Source: Mycolicibacterium litorale
GTDB lineage: Bacteria > Actinomycetota > Actinomycetes > Mycobacteriales > Mycobacteriaceae
Length of the DNA: 64,000 nucleotides
Assembly: GCA_002007745.1 (NCBI GenBank)
Contig: CP019882.1
Coordinates: 5,270,001 to 5,334,000 of the forward strand
Reading direction: 5' to 3'
The notes beneath the pieces are model-generated. The model was not told the DNA's origin. It ran no database searches and saw only the letters and a list, made by a program, of their open reading frames with translations. Position 1 is the stretch's first letter. Every line of letters begins with the position of its first letter. The translations under genes were made by a program, and so were the position numbers. This document shows, one piece after another, positions 1 through 7,410 of this stretch.

Positions 1-143
1 TCCTCCCACTTCGACCAGTCGTGGACCTTGATGCCCTCGAAGGTGGTGTGCGGGAACATGTCGTCCTCACGCACATAGGTGGGGTCCCATGACAGGTCGC
101 GGGTCAGCGCCGAGTAACGCGCCTTCATTGACATCTTCGCCAT
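1..143 (-). CDS. Phenol hydroxylase alpha (large oxygenase) subunit, DmpN-like, 5' fragment
   Basis: Only the first 47 codons are inside the window; the gene runs off the left edge. The N-terminus (YSALTRDLSWDPTY, then FEGIKVHDWSKWED) matches the start of DmpN-type phenol hydroxylase alpha subunits, which carry the di-iron site that hydroxylates phenols. The ATG follows a GAAGGA ribosome binding site seven bases upstream. It is third in a leftward beta, coupling, alpha order identical to dmpL-dmpM-dmpN. The metal ligands lie outside the window, so activity cannot be judged. Downstream DmpO and DmpP (reductase) homologues would be expected beyond the edge. Confidence 0.85.
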   Translation of the reverse strand, partial: MAKMSMKARYSALTRDLSWDPTYVREDDMFPHTTFEGIKVHDWSKWE

Positions 144-188
144 GCTTACGTCCTTCGAAATCCGATGAATGATAGGGACATTGGTGGA

Positions 189-473
189 CTAGTGGTCCCA
201 GCTGATGACGATCTCGTCGTCGTCGTAGTCGCTGATGTTGCCGTAGTAGGAGACGATCGACAGCTGGAACTCGTGGGTCTCCCACTCGCGGCCGAGCTCG
301 TCTTCGATGGTTTCGCGCTTGATCACCAGCCGGCCCGGCGAAAAGACCTTGATCAGTCCGGGCAGGTGCTGAACCCGCATGCCGGGGTTGTCCTTCTCGA
401 TGGCGCCCACCATGCGGCGCACGTCCTCGCCGGACTCCTGCAGGTCGACCCCGACCTCGCGGGTAGTCGTCAT
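189..473 (-). CDS. Monooxygenase coupling/effector protein, DmpM/MmoB family
   Basis: A 94-residue cofactor-free regulatory protein that would bind the di-iron hydroxylase and tune electron transfer and substrate access. The middle and C-terminal part (ETIEDELGREWETHEF, then GNISDYDDDEIVISW) is characteristic of DmpM-type proteins; the family length is about 90 residues. The ATG is separated from the stop of the beta-subunit gene by a single base, so translational coupling is likely. It lies between the beta and alpha subunits as in dmpLMN. Confidence 0.9.
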   Translation of the reverse strand: MTTTREVGVDLQESGEDVRRMVGAIEKDNPGMRVQHLPGLIKVFSPGRLVIKRETIEDELGREWETHEFQLSIVSYYGNISDYDDDEIVISWDH

Positions 474-474
474 A

Positions 475-1485
475 TCAGGCCTCGATTCCGTTGGCGCGCA
501 ATGCCTCGTTGACCGCATCAGAAGTGCCGGCGACGAACTTCTCGGCACCCACATCGGCCAAGGTGTCCATCTGCTGAGCCAGATCGATGACCGCGGCGGT
601 GGCCTGCGGAAGGTACTTCGCGACCGTCGTTCGCAGGGCTTCGATATTGGCCGCGCCGTGCTCGGAGTCGTTGACCCAGGCACTGATCAGCGGGTTGAGC
701 CACTTGCGCTGGTCGGTCCACCAAAGGCCGAGCTGTTGGATCAGCAAGCTGTAGGCGCCGGCACCGCCCAGCAGGGCGGCCTCGTCGAGATGCGCGGTGA
801 GCAGCGGGAAGATCAGCCGGTCACACAGATCGAGGCCGAAATTCGACAGCGCCCAATCCGGTTCGACGAGAAGTTCCTCGACCAGCCGCCGCAGGCCCTG
901 CAGGTGGGGAAGGTCCATCCATGCGGGTTTGGTGGTGGCCAGCACCGCGTCGGAATTCTCGCCGAGGGCGATGCCGATCCGGCTGAACATCTGGGCATTG
1001 CCGATCCGGTCGAAGGAGGCATAGGTGAACACCTGCTCGATGGTGGTGCCGTAGGCGAACCGGCCGCCCTCGACATTGATCAGCTGCGCGCCGGACTCGT
1101 AGTAGCGCAGCGGCAGAATGGTTTTGGTAACGAGTTCCTGCCAGGGCGGTGGCATCTTGGCCAACAGCCCGCGGTCGACGACGTAGCTCAGGTTACGGCC
1201 GAACGCCTCGTGCAGCGCGGCGCGGTTGACCACGTACGGCGTGTAGTAGAACTGTCGCGGGTCGGTGTAGGCGTCTGGATCGGACAGCTTCAGCGCCGAG
1301 TAGTCGGCGTCGTAGATGTCGTGCTGCGGATCCCACAGCGGCCGGTAGTGGAAGTGCTCGGTGGACTGGATACCGACCGAACCTTCCTCGTAGCGGGTTG
1401 CCGGCCGGTCGCCGTAGCGTTTGACCAGCGGCGTGAATGTCTGGCGAACAGGTTCGATGACCTGCTGGCGAAGCTCGAACTGCAC
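475..1485 (-). CDS. Phenol hydroxylase beta (small oxygenase) subunit, DmpL-like
   Basis: A 336-residue beta subunit of a group 1 soluble di-iron monooxygenase. It has the ferritin-like fold without metal ligands and packs against alpha in the hydroxylase. Blocks resembling DmpL include PVRQTF near the N-terminus, FHYRPLWDPQH around residue 45 and DPRQFYYTPYV around residue 75. The start is GTG, preceded by GGAGG with a six-base spacing. It is the first clearly catalytic gene of the leftward operon. A 17-bp palindrome lies 80 bp upstream of its start, inside the preceding gene. Confidence 0.9.
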   Translation of the reverse strand: MQFELRQQVIEPVRQTFTPLVKRYGDRPATRYEEGSVGIQSTEHFHYRPLWDPQHDIYDADYSALKLSDPDAYTDPRQFYYTPYVVNRAALHEAFGRNLSYVVDRGLLAKMPPPWQELVTKTILPLRYYESGAQLINVEGGRFAYGTTIEQVFTYASFDRIGNAQMFSRIGIALGENSDAVLATTKPAWMDLPHLQGLRRLVEELLVEPDWALSNFGLDLCDRLIFPLLTAHLDEAALLGGAGAYSLLIQQLGLWWTDQRKWLNPLISAWVNDSEHGAANIEALRTTVAKYLPQATAAVIDLAQQMDTLADVGAEKFVAGTSDAVNEALRANGIEA

Positions 1486-1551
1486 GGACGGCCTCCGGAT
1501 TTCTGAAGGTGGCTCGGGTGGGTTAGCAAAAGAATGTCGATGCGACGGCGA

Positions 1552-1998
1552 TCACAGTGCCAACGTTCCGGTTTCCGGAACGAGCACGTCGTCGGTGTCT
1601 TCCGGGTCGCTTCCGATGAGCAGCAGGATCAACTTCTCGACCTGGTCGGCGCCGGTCAGCTCGACGTTGCCGAGGTGCCGGGAACCGATGCCGTAGAGGT
1701 GGCCGACGGCCACGTCGTGACCGATGCTGGTGACGATGCGGGCCTGCCGCTGACCGTAGGACATCGCGAAGGACAGCTGCCCGGTCTTGACCTCATCGGT
1801 CAGCTCGATGCGCTCACGATCGTTGGCCGTCAGCACGACGTTCGCCTCGCACACCAGTTGTTCGGCCAACGACCGGCATTCGACGTGCTCGTCGGCACCG
1901 GTTGCGGCCGGTAGCCGCCGGCTGGGCTGGATATCGGGCAGGTCCACGTCGGCCGGAAGGTCCAGAACGTCGCTCACCCGCAGCATGAAGGGGGTCAT
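1552..1998 (-). CDS. Unrecognised 148-aa protein at the head of the phenol hydroxylase operon
   Basis: I do not recognise the family. The product is about 148 residues, begins MTPFMLRVSDVLDL, and is acidic with no membrane segment or signal peptide. A second ATG at 1986 is possible; neither start has a convincing ribosome binding site. Its place, first in a group 1 monooxygenase operon, is where dmpK-type hydroxylase assembly genes sit, but it is much longer than DmpK and I see no clear resemblance. A role in hydroxylase assembly or regulation is inference from position only. Confidence 0.6.
   Translation of the reverse strand: MTPFMLRVSDVLDLPADVDLPDIQPSRRLPAATGADEHVECRSLAEQLVCEANVVLTANDRERIELTDEVKTGQLSFAMSYGQRQARIVTSIGHDVAVGHLYGIGSRHLGNVELTGADQVEKLILLLIGSDPEDTDDVLVPETGTLAL
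1565..1581. promoter_or_regulatory. 17-bp palindrome GTTCC-N7-GGAAC, third copy
   Basis: GTTCCGGTTTCCGGAAC, sharing the half-sites GTTCC and GGAAC and the seven-base spacer with two copies in the divergent promoter region. It lies in the last codons of the 148-aa gene and 80 bp before the beta-subunit start, so it could act on an internal promoter. Operator function is inferred. Confidence 0.45.
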
Positions 1999-2040
1999 TC
2001 GCCCGATTGTGGGCGGATGTGACCACCGTCTGCGCGCGCG

Positions 2041-2104
2041 GTTCCGCGCTGCGGAACGGCTGACCTTCGGCCGCGACGCCGCCAGGTGTTCCTGTTTGCG
2101 GAAC
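2041..2104. promoter_or_regulatory. Divergent monooxygenase promoter with two GTTCC-N7-GGAAC palindromes
   Basis: The 214-bp gap between the two oppositely directed monooxygenase clusters holds GTTCCGCGCTGCGGAAC (2041-2057) and GTTCCTGTTTGCGGAAC (2088-2104), 47 bp apart. The repeated palindrome in the only shared upstream region suggests one regulator controls both clusters. No regulator gene for it is visible in the window; one may lie left of the edge. Confidence 0.55.
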
Positions 2105-2212
2105 AAATCGATCGCATGCCGTGACGCCGTTGACATAGTTCCGACCACGAAATGTGACGCAAACCACGAGGCCCTTTCGGGCCCTCGGAACGCACGCAGA
2201 AAGGCTGAGCCG

Positions 2213-3724
2213 ATGCCGCAACTAGCCCGTTCGGACTGGTATGAGCTGACCCGCGACATGAACTGGAATTTCTCCTACGTCACCGACGAGCAGGTCTTTC
2301 CGGAGGAGATGTCGGAGAGCTTCGGCGTGCCCAAGGAGTCCTGGTGGACTTGGGACGAGCCGTACAAGATCACCTACCCGGAGTACGTCCACATCCAGGC
2401 CGGCAAGGACACCAGCGTGTACGCCATCAACTCGGTGGTGAACCGCTCCAAGCTCTACGAACAGCTCGACCCGGGCTGGAAGTCGGCGATCCTGGCGCAC
2501 TACGGCGCGATCGCGGTGGCCGAGTACACCGCCGGCATGGGCGAGGCCAGGATGGGGCGCTTCGGCCGGGCGGCGGCCTGGCGCAACATGGCCATGTACG
2601 GGACTCTCGACGAGACCCGGCACGGCCAGATCCAGACCTACTTCCCGTACACCCTGCTGGCCAAGGAGCCCAAGGCCGACTGGGCGCACAAGGCCTACCA
2701 CACCAACGAGTGGGGCGTGCTCGCCGCGCGATCACTGTTCGACGACATGTTCGCCGGCAACGACGCCGTGTCGACGGCCATTCAGCTCACCTTCTGCTTC
2801 GAGACCGGGTTCACCAACCTGCAATTCCTCGGAATGGCGGCGGACGCCATGGGGGTCGGTGACATCGAGTTCAGCTCACTGATCTCCTCGATCCAGACCG
2901 ACGAGGCCAGGCATGCCCAGCAGGGCGAGCCGACGATGAAGATCCTCATCGAGAACGGCCGCAAGGACGTCGCGCAGAAATTGATCGACCACATGTTCTG
3001 GCGGTCGTGGAAGATCTTCTCGCTGCTGACCGGGTTGTCGATGGACTACTACACCCCGCTCGAGCACCGCAGGCACTCTTTCAAGGAGTTCATGGCCGAG
3101 TGGATCAACAAGCAATTCGTCGATCAGTTCACCGATTTCGGCCTGGAGCTGCCCTGGTACTGGAATGACCACTACCAGAAGGAAATCAACTGGCTGCACC
3201 ACGCCTACCACCTCGGTGTGTGGTTCTGGCGCCCGACGGTGTGGTGGAACCCGGACGCCGGTGTCTCCCCGCAGGAGCGCGACTGGCTGGAGGAGAAGTA
3301 CCCCGGCTGGAACGACTCGTTCGGCAAGTACTGGGACGTCATCACCGACAACGCCCGCTCCGGCAACATCGCGATGACCTACCCGGAGACACTGCCGATG
3401 GTCTGCAATATCTGCCACGTGCCGGTGTGCACCCCGGCCGGGTTCAACGCCGGATATCTGGACAGCCCGGCGCCGCTGATCCACGACTACAACGGCCGGC
3501 GTTACACCTTCTGCTCGGAGCCGTGCAAGTGGATCTTCATCCAGAGCCCACACCGATTCCAGGGTCACCTGGGCATCGTCGACCGGTTCCTGGCCGGCAT
3601 GATCCAGCCGCCGGATCTCAACGGGGCCCTTGCCTACATGGGCCTTTCCCCGGAGGAGGCCGGCGTGGATGCGACCGACTTCGCCTGGGCCCACGAACCG
3701 GCTCCACTGATCATCGCTCGGTAA
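2213..3724 (+). CDS. Toluene/isoprene monooxygenase alpha subunit, TmoA-like
   Basis: A 503-residue catalytic subunit of a group 2 (four-component) di-iron monooxygenase, which inserts oxygen into aromatics or alkenes. All six iron ligands are present at the toluene-4-monooxygenase spacing: Glu104, Glu134, His137, Glu197, Glu231, His234 (DETRH and DEARH motifs), with Thr201 conserved. Near the C-terminus four cysteines (398, 401, 434, 438; CNIC and CSEPC) form a YHS/zinc-like module that I do not see in TmoA as I remember it. AAAGG lies eight bases before the ATG. It heads a five-gene operon. The substrate cannot be told from sequence alone. Confidence 0.92.
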   Translation: MPQLARSDWYELTRDMNWNFSYVTDEQVFPEEMSESFGVPKESWWTWDEPYKITYPEYVHIQAGKDTSVYAINSVVNRSKLYEQLDPGWKSAILAHYGAIAVAEYTAGMGEARMGRFGRAAAWRNMAMYGTLDETRHGQIQTYFPYTLLAKEPKADWAHKAYHTNEWGVLAARSLFDDMFAGNDAVSTAIQLTFCFETGFTNLQFLGMAADAMGVGDIEFSSLISSIQTDEARHAQQGEPTMKILIENGRKDVAQKLIDHMFWRSWKIFSLLTGLSMDYYTPLEHRRHSFKEFMAEWINKQFVDQFTDFGLELPWYWNDHYQKEINWLHHAYHLGVWFWRPTVWWNPDAGVSPQERDWLEEKYPGWNDSFGKYWDVITDNARSGNIAMTYPETLPMVCNICHVPVCTPAGFNAGYLDSPAPLIHDYNGRRYTFCSEPCKWIFIQSPHRFQGHLGIVDRFLAGMIQPPDLNGALAYMGLSPEEAGVDATDFAWAHEPAPLIIAR

Positions 3725-3739
3725 GAAGGGATTTCGACA

Positions 3740-3997
3740 ATGGCATTGATGCCGGTTCAGGGCCAGGTTCTCGGTGACTTCGTCATCAACCTGGTGCCGA
3801 TCGACAGCGACGACACGATGGACGTGGTGGCCGAGAAGATCGCCCACCACTCGATCAACCGCCGAGTCGCCCAGCAGGACAGGCCTTTACGGGTGCGCCA
3901 CCACGGTCATGTGCTGGCGGTGGACGCGACACCGGCAAGCGCCGGCGTGAACCCACTCGATTACCTCGAGGCGTTCTACTCGGACGGTGCCCAGTGA
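3740..3997 (+). CDS. Monooxygenase gamma subunit, TmoB-like
   Basis: An 85-residue small subunit with a ubiquitin-like fold in this family; it binds the alpha subunit of the hydroxylase. Residues MALMPVQGQVLGDFVINLVPID and the later VRHHGHVLAVD stretch fit TmoB/TouB, and the length is normal. AAGAAGGG lies just upstream of the ATG. Its stop overlaps the GTG start of the Rieske gene. The order alpha, gamma, Rieske, effector, beta is exactly tmoABCDE. Confidence 0.88.
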   Translation: MALMPVQGQVLGDFVINLVPIDSDDTMDVVAEKIAHHSINRRVAQQDRPLRVRHHGHVLAVDATPASAGVNPLDYLEAFYSDGAQ

Positions 3998-4389
3998 GCG
4001 CGGCCGAGGTGCAATGGTATGACGTCGCCGACGCCGACGAGGTGTGGGAGGGCGAGGTCGTCGACTTCGAGGTGGCCGGCGAAGAAGTCATGGTCGCCCA
4101 TCTGCTCGGCGGCGACCTGCGGGCCTTCCAGGGCATGTGTCCGCACCAGGAGATCTCCCTGCTGGACGGCGAATGGGACGCCGACAGCAGCGAATTGACC
4201 TGTGGCGGACATGCCTGGGTGTTCGACCTGCGGACCGGCAAGGGTGTCAACCCCGCGGGCTGTCAGCTCTTTCAGTATCCGGTGCGGGTGGCCGACGACA
4301 AGATCCAGGTCGGTGTCCCCCAGGACGGCCAGCGGCACTACAACCGCGACACCGTCAACACCACCAGCGCCCGGGAGGAGGGCAGATGA
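3994..4389 (+). CDS. Rieske ferredoxin of the monooxygenase, TmoC-like
   Basis: A 131-residue soluble Rieske [2Fe-2S] ferredoxin that would pass electrons to the di-iron hydroxylase. The cluster ligands are plain: CPH in the first loop and CGGH in the second, separated by about 18 residues, followed by AWVFDLRTGKG. It is about 20 residues longer than TmoC because of a C-terminal tail. GTG start overlapping the tmoB-like stop; its own stop overlaps the next ATG. No ferredoxin reductase (TmoF) is encoded in this operon. Confidence 0.9.
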   Translation: MSAAEVQWYDVADADEVWEGEVVDFEVAGEEVMVAHLLGGDLRAFQGMCPHQEISLLDGEWDADSSELTCGGHAWVFDLRTGKGVNPAGCQLFQYPVRVADDKIQVGVPQDGQRHYNRDTVNTTSAREEGR

Positions 4390-4694
4390 CAACCACCGAT
4401 GAGCACGTCAAGCGGGTCGGTCCGATCATGCGCGGGGTCGACGGCGAGTTGTGCGACGCCGTGATCAACGCGATCGAGGACGACAACCCGGACGCCGACG
4501 TGCAGGTAGACGACCAGGTGGGCTACGTCAAGATCACCACGCCGTGGCGCTGCCGCCTGACCCGCGAATCGCTCGAACGTGAACTCGGACGGTCCTTTCG
4601 GCTGGCCGACATCGAAACCAACTTGGCCGGATTCGCCGGCCGCATCCTCGTCGGCGACGACGAGATCGTCTGGCACCTGGATAGAGAGGCATGA
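4386..4694 (+). CDS. Monooxygenase effector/coupling protein, TmoD-like
   Basis: A 102-residue effector of the MmoB/DmpM/TmoD family. The C-terminal part (ESLERELGRSFRLADIE, then GRILVGDDEIVWHL) carries the family pattern. It binds the hydroxylase and is required for efficient coupling. ATGA overlaps join it to both neighbours, so its dosage is tied to the oxygenase subunits. It belongs to the group 2 set and differs clearly from the coupling protein at 189-473. Confidence 0.88.
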   Translation: MTTTDEHVKRVGPIMRGVDGELCDAVINAIEDDNPDADVQVDDQVGYVKITTPWRCRLTRESLERELGRSFRLADIETNLAGFAGRILVGDDEIVWHLDREA

Positions 4695-5725
4695 TCGTGG
4701 CCACCAATCGGCGCGCTACCAAGACCTGGAGCATGCTCGGCGACGTCAAACGCAAGCCCAGCCCCTACGAGGCGGTCACCGCCAAGTTCCACTACCACTT
4801 CCGCCGCGATCCGGCGCCGTTCGAGATGGATCCCGAAACCCCGCTGAACAAGTGGTATCTGCGCAATCGCGAGGGATCCCCGCTGCAGCTCGACGACTGG
4901 GAGCAGTTCCGCGATCCGCACAAGCTGACCTACAAGGACTATGTGGCCACCCAGCGGGATCGGGAGACCTTCGTCGACGGTCTGATCGACCAGGCGGAAG
5001 CGGCCCGCGTCGCCCGTCAGCTGAGTGCGGGTTGGGTCGCCAGCCTCCGGGACATCTTTGTCCCGCTGCGCTTCCCGCTGCACGTGCTGCAGATGGCGGC
5101 CCTCTACATCGGCCAGGTGGCGCCGTCGTCGTTCATCACCAACTGTGCCTACTTCCAGGCCTCCGATGAGCTGCGCCGCATCCAGCGCATCGCGTATTGG
5201 ACGAAGGTGCTCTCGATTTCCCACGGCGATGAACTCGCCGAGACCGTCACCGCGCGCGGTCCGTGGGAGTCGGCGCCGCAGTGGCAGCCGCTGCGGAAGG
5301 CACTCGAGGAACTGCTGATCGCCTACGACTGGGGAGAGGCGTTCACGGCGCTGAACCTTGCGGTCAAGCCGATGATCGACGCACTGGTCAATGAGCAACT
5401 GGCCGCTCTGGCGGCGGCCAACTCCGATCAGTTCCTCGCCGCGCTGCTCACCGAATTCGAGTACGACAGCCGACGCAGCCAGGACTGGACGCAGGCCCTG
5501 GTGGCCTACGCAGTCGACCGCGACCCAAGCCTGCGGGTGGTGCTGGACAACTGGCTGGCGCGCTGGCAGCCGGCGGCCAAGCTCGGAATCGACGCTTTGG
5601 CGCCACTTTTCGGCGGTGCGCCGAGCCCCTTGGCTGCAGAACTGGTGTCGGACAACGTGGCGAGTCGCTACGCGAACTTCATCGAGGAATGCGGGCTGAC
5701 CGTTCATACCCAGACACCGGCCTGA
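4691..5725 (+). CDS. Monooxygenase beta subunit, TmoE-like
   Basis: A 344-residue beta subunit of the group 2 hydroxylase, ferritin-like and lacking iron ligands. Recognisable blocks are KTWSMLGDVKRKPSPYE at the N-terminus, NKWYLRNREGSPLQ near residue 57 and NCAYFQASDELRRIQRIAYWTK in the middle. The last gene of the operon: a tmoF-type reductase would follow in known tmo operons, but here a secreted lipase-like gene comes next. Confidence 0.9.
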   Translation: MIVATNRRATKTWSMLGDVKRKPSPYEAVTAKFHYHFRRDPAPFEMDPETPLNKWYLRNREGSPLQLDDWEQFRDPHKLTYKDYVATQRDRETFVDGLIDQAEAARVARQLSAGWVASLRDIFVPLRFPLHVLQMAALYIGQVAPSSFITNCAYFQASDELRRIQRIAYWTKVLSISHGDELAETVTARGPWESAPQWQPLRKALEELLIAYDWGEAFTALNLAVKPMIDALVNEQLAALAAANSDQFLAALLTEFEYDSRRSQDWTQALVAYAVDRDPSLRVVLDNWLARWQPAAKLGIDALAPLFGGAPSPLAAELVSDNVASRYANFIEECGLTVHTQTPA

Positions 5726-5736
5726 GCGTGGGTGGG

Positions 5737-7113
5737 GTGAAGAAAGTGAGTAAGTCTGTGACCCGAACGCACAATGACGTGCGCTGCGCATCACGGGCGA
5801 TGCTGCGCCTGTTGACCGCCGTGTTCGCCACGGTCCTGGTGCTTCCCGCCGTACTGCCCCAGCCGGCGGCCACCGCCGACGAGACCAAGTACCTGGAGTT
5901 CTACACGCCACCGGATCCGCTGCCCGCCGGCAAGCCCGGCGACCTGATCCGTTCCGAGCCCATGCGTCTGGTCTACGAACCCTCCGGCCAGCTGGGCAGC
6001 TGGGTGGCTACCGGTACTCGGATCATGTACCGCACCACCAACGCCAAGGGCCAGCCGGTGGCGGCCACCGGGGTGTACCTCGAGCCGGACAACCCGTGGC
6101 CCGGAAAGGGTCCACGGCCGTTGATCGCCTACGCGCCGGGACCGTACGGCATCGGGGAGCAGTGCGCGCCATCCCGGTTGATGGATCAGGGCATCCACTT
6201 CTCCCAGGGTTTCGACTTGACCTTCAACTACGAGGAGACGTTCCTGGCCACGATGGTCGCCCGCGGCTACGCGATCGTGGTCGCCGACGGGGTCGGCATG
6301 GGCGTGCACATCCCGGGCGGGCCGGAATTCGCCAACCGCCTCTCGGCGGGCACCGGATTGCTCGACGCGGCGCGGGCCGCGATGCTGTTGCCCGGCACGT
6401 CGCTGGATCCGCATGGGCCGGTGGCATTCTGGGGCTGGCTGACCGGCGGGCAGGCGGCCGGATCGGCGGTGGAGCAGGCGGCCACCTACGCACCGGAGCT
6501 GAACATCGTGGGTGCCGCGCTGAACACTCCGGTCGCCAACCTGTCGCTGATGCCGCCGTTCCTCGACGGCAATCTGTTGGTCGGGGCCCTGGGTTACGTG
6601 CTGAACGGCATCGTCAACGCCTACCCGGAGACGGCGCAACTGCTGATGGGCACGCTGACTCCTCGTGGTCAGCATTTCGTGCAGTGGTCCTCCTACATCT
6701 GCCTGGTGCAGTCGGTGGCGGATTTCGGGTTCCGACACTTCTACTTCCCGGACAACACCGGGTGGTTCAACGTCAACCCAGCCGACCTCTTCGGCAACGA
6801 CCCGGTCAAGAGCCTATTGCTGGCGCAGAACTTGGGCTCATTGAAACCGACTGGGCCGGTGTATATCTCGACCAACCGGTTCGACACCTTCAATCCGTAT
6901 CAGGCATCGGTCGACCTGGCTAACCAGTGGTGTTCCCTGGGCTCCGACGTGCAGCTGTGGACCAACGAGGAACCGCCGTTCCTCAACAAGGTCTCGGTCA
7001 ACACGCTGTTGCCGTACTTCGTCGACGGCGAGCGCTCCATGCAGTGGCTGTCCGACCGGTTCAACGGTCTGCCCACCACTCCCAACTGCGGGCACGTGGA
7101 CTCGAACGTCTGA
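5737..7113 (+). CDS. Secretory lipase-family protein with missing nucleophile serine
   Basis: An alpha/beta-hydrolase of the secretory lipase family (PF03583-like), exported through an N-terminal signal peptide (hydrophobic LLTAVFATVLVLPAVL, then AATADE). The start is uncertain: GTG 5737 gives a basic n-region and ATG 5800 a shorter form. In active members the nucleophile elbow reads GYSQGG; here 6433-6450 reads GWLTGG, with leucine at 6439-6441 where serine belongs. The C-terminal CGH (His) and an NRFDTFNP stretch near the expected Asp remain. It is probably not a classical esterase and may be a non-catalytic relative. Confidence 0.7.
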   Translation: MKKVSKSVTRTHNDVRCASRAMLRLLTAVFATVLVLPAVLPQPAATADETKYLEFYTPPDPLPAGKPGDLIRSEPMRLVYEPSGQLGSWVATGTRIMYRTTNAKGQPVAATGVYLEPDNPWPGKGPRPLIAYAPGPYGIGEQCAPSRLMDQGIHFSQGFDLTFNYEETFLATMVARGYAIVVADGVGMGVHIPGGPEFANRLSAGTGLLDAARAAMLLPGTSLDPHGPVAFWGWLTGGQAAGSAVEQAATYAPELNIVGAALNTPVANLSLMPPFLDGNLLVGALGYVLNGIVNAYPETAQLLMGTLTPRGQHFVQWSSYICLVQSVADFGFRHFYFPDNTGWFNVNPADLFGNDPVKSLLLAQNLGSLKPTGPVYISTNRFDTFNPYQASVDLANQWCSLGSDVQLWTNEEPPFLNKVSVNTLLPYFVDGERSMQWLSDRFNGLPTTPNCGHVDSNV

Positions 7114-7410
7114 CGAGTCGCCGAACGTCACACCAGAGTCGCCCTGAGCATGACTCTGGTGTGACGTTTCCGCGTGGGTTCCAGTTGTGACGACATTCTG
7201 ACGAAAAGGGCCTCGGCCCGTCGGTGTGCGTAACGTGGTGGCAGCAGGCTCCGACATGATCAGTGCAGGGTCGCCTGCACATTGTTGATCACGAGTCGCG
7301 GTGGATGTCCAGCACCGGCATCACCAGCCCCAGCCGTCACAGCACGGCCCGTGATCGAGACGAACCTCGCCCGCTGCGCGCGGCGTATCTCGAAGGACGT
7401 GCACGATCAC
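7114..7410. other. 297-bp intergenic region before the antigen-85 gene
   Basis: It contains the perfect stem-loop at 7124-7168 and, beyond it, about 240 bp with no open frame I can support. The upstream sequence of the antigen-85 gene lies here, but I see no convincing -10/-35 pair. Confidence 0.5.
7124..7168. terminator. Perfect 17-bp stem-loop after the lipase-like gene
   Basis: AACGTCACACCAGAGTC (7124-7140) pairs exactly with GACTCTGGTGTGACGTT (7152-7168) around an 11-nt loop, 11 bp after the stop codon. There is no U tract beyond TTTC, so it resembles the stem-only intrinsic terminators reported in mycobacteria. Confidence 0.65.

Noticed and set aside
4523..5911. 462-codon leftward frame over the tmoD/tmoE-like genes
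   Set aside because: Covers two confidently assigned genes in the opposite strand and has no family features.
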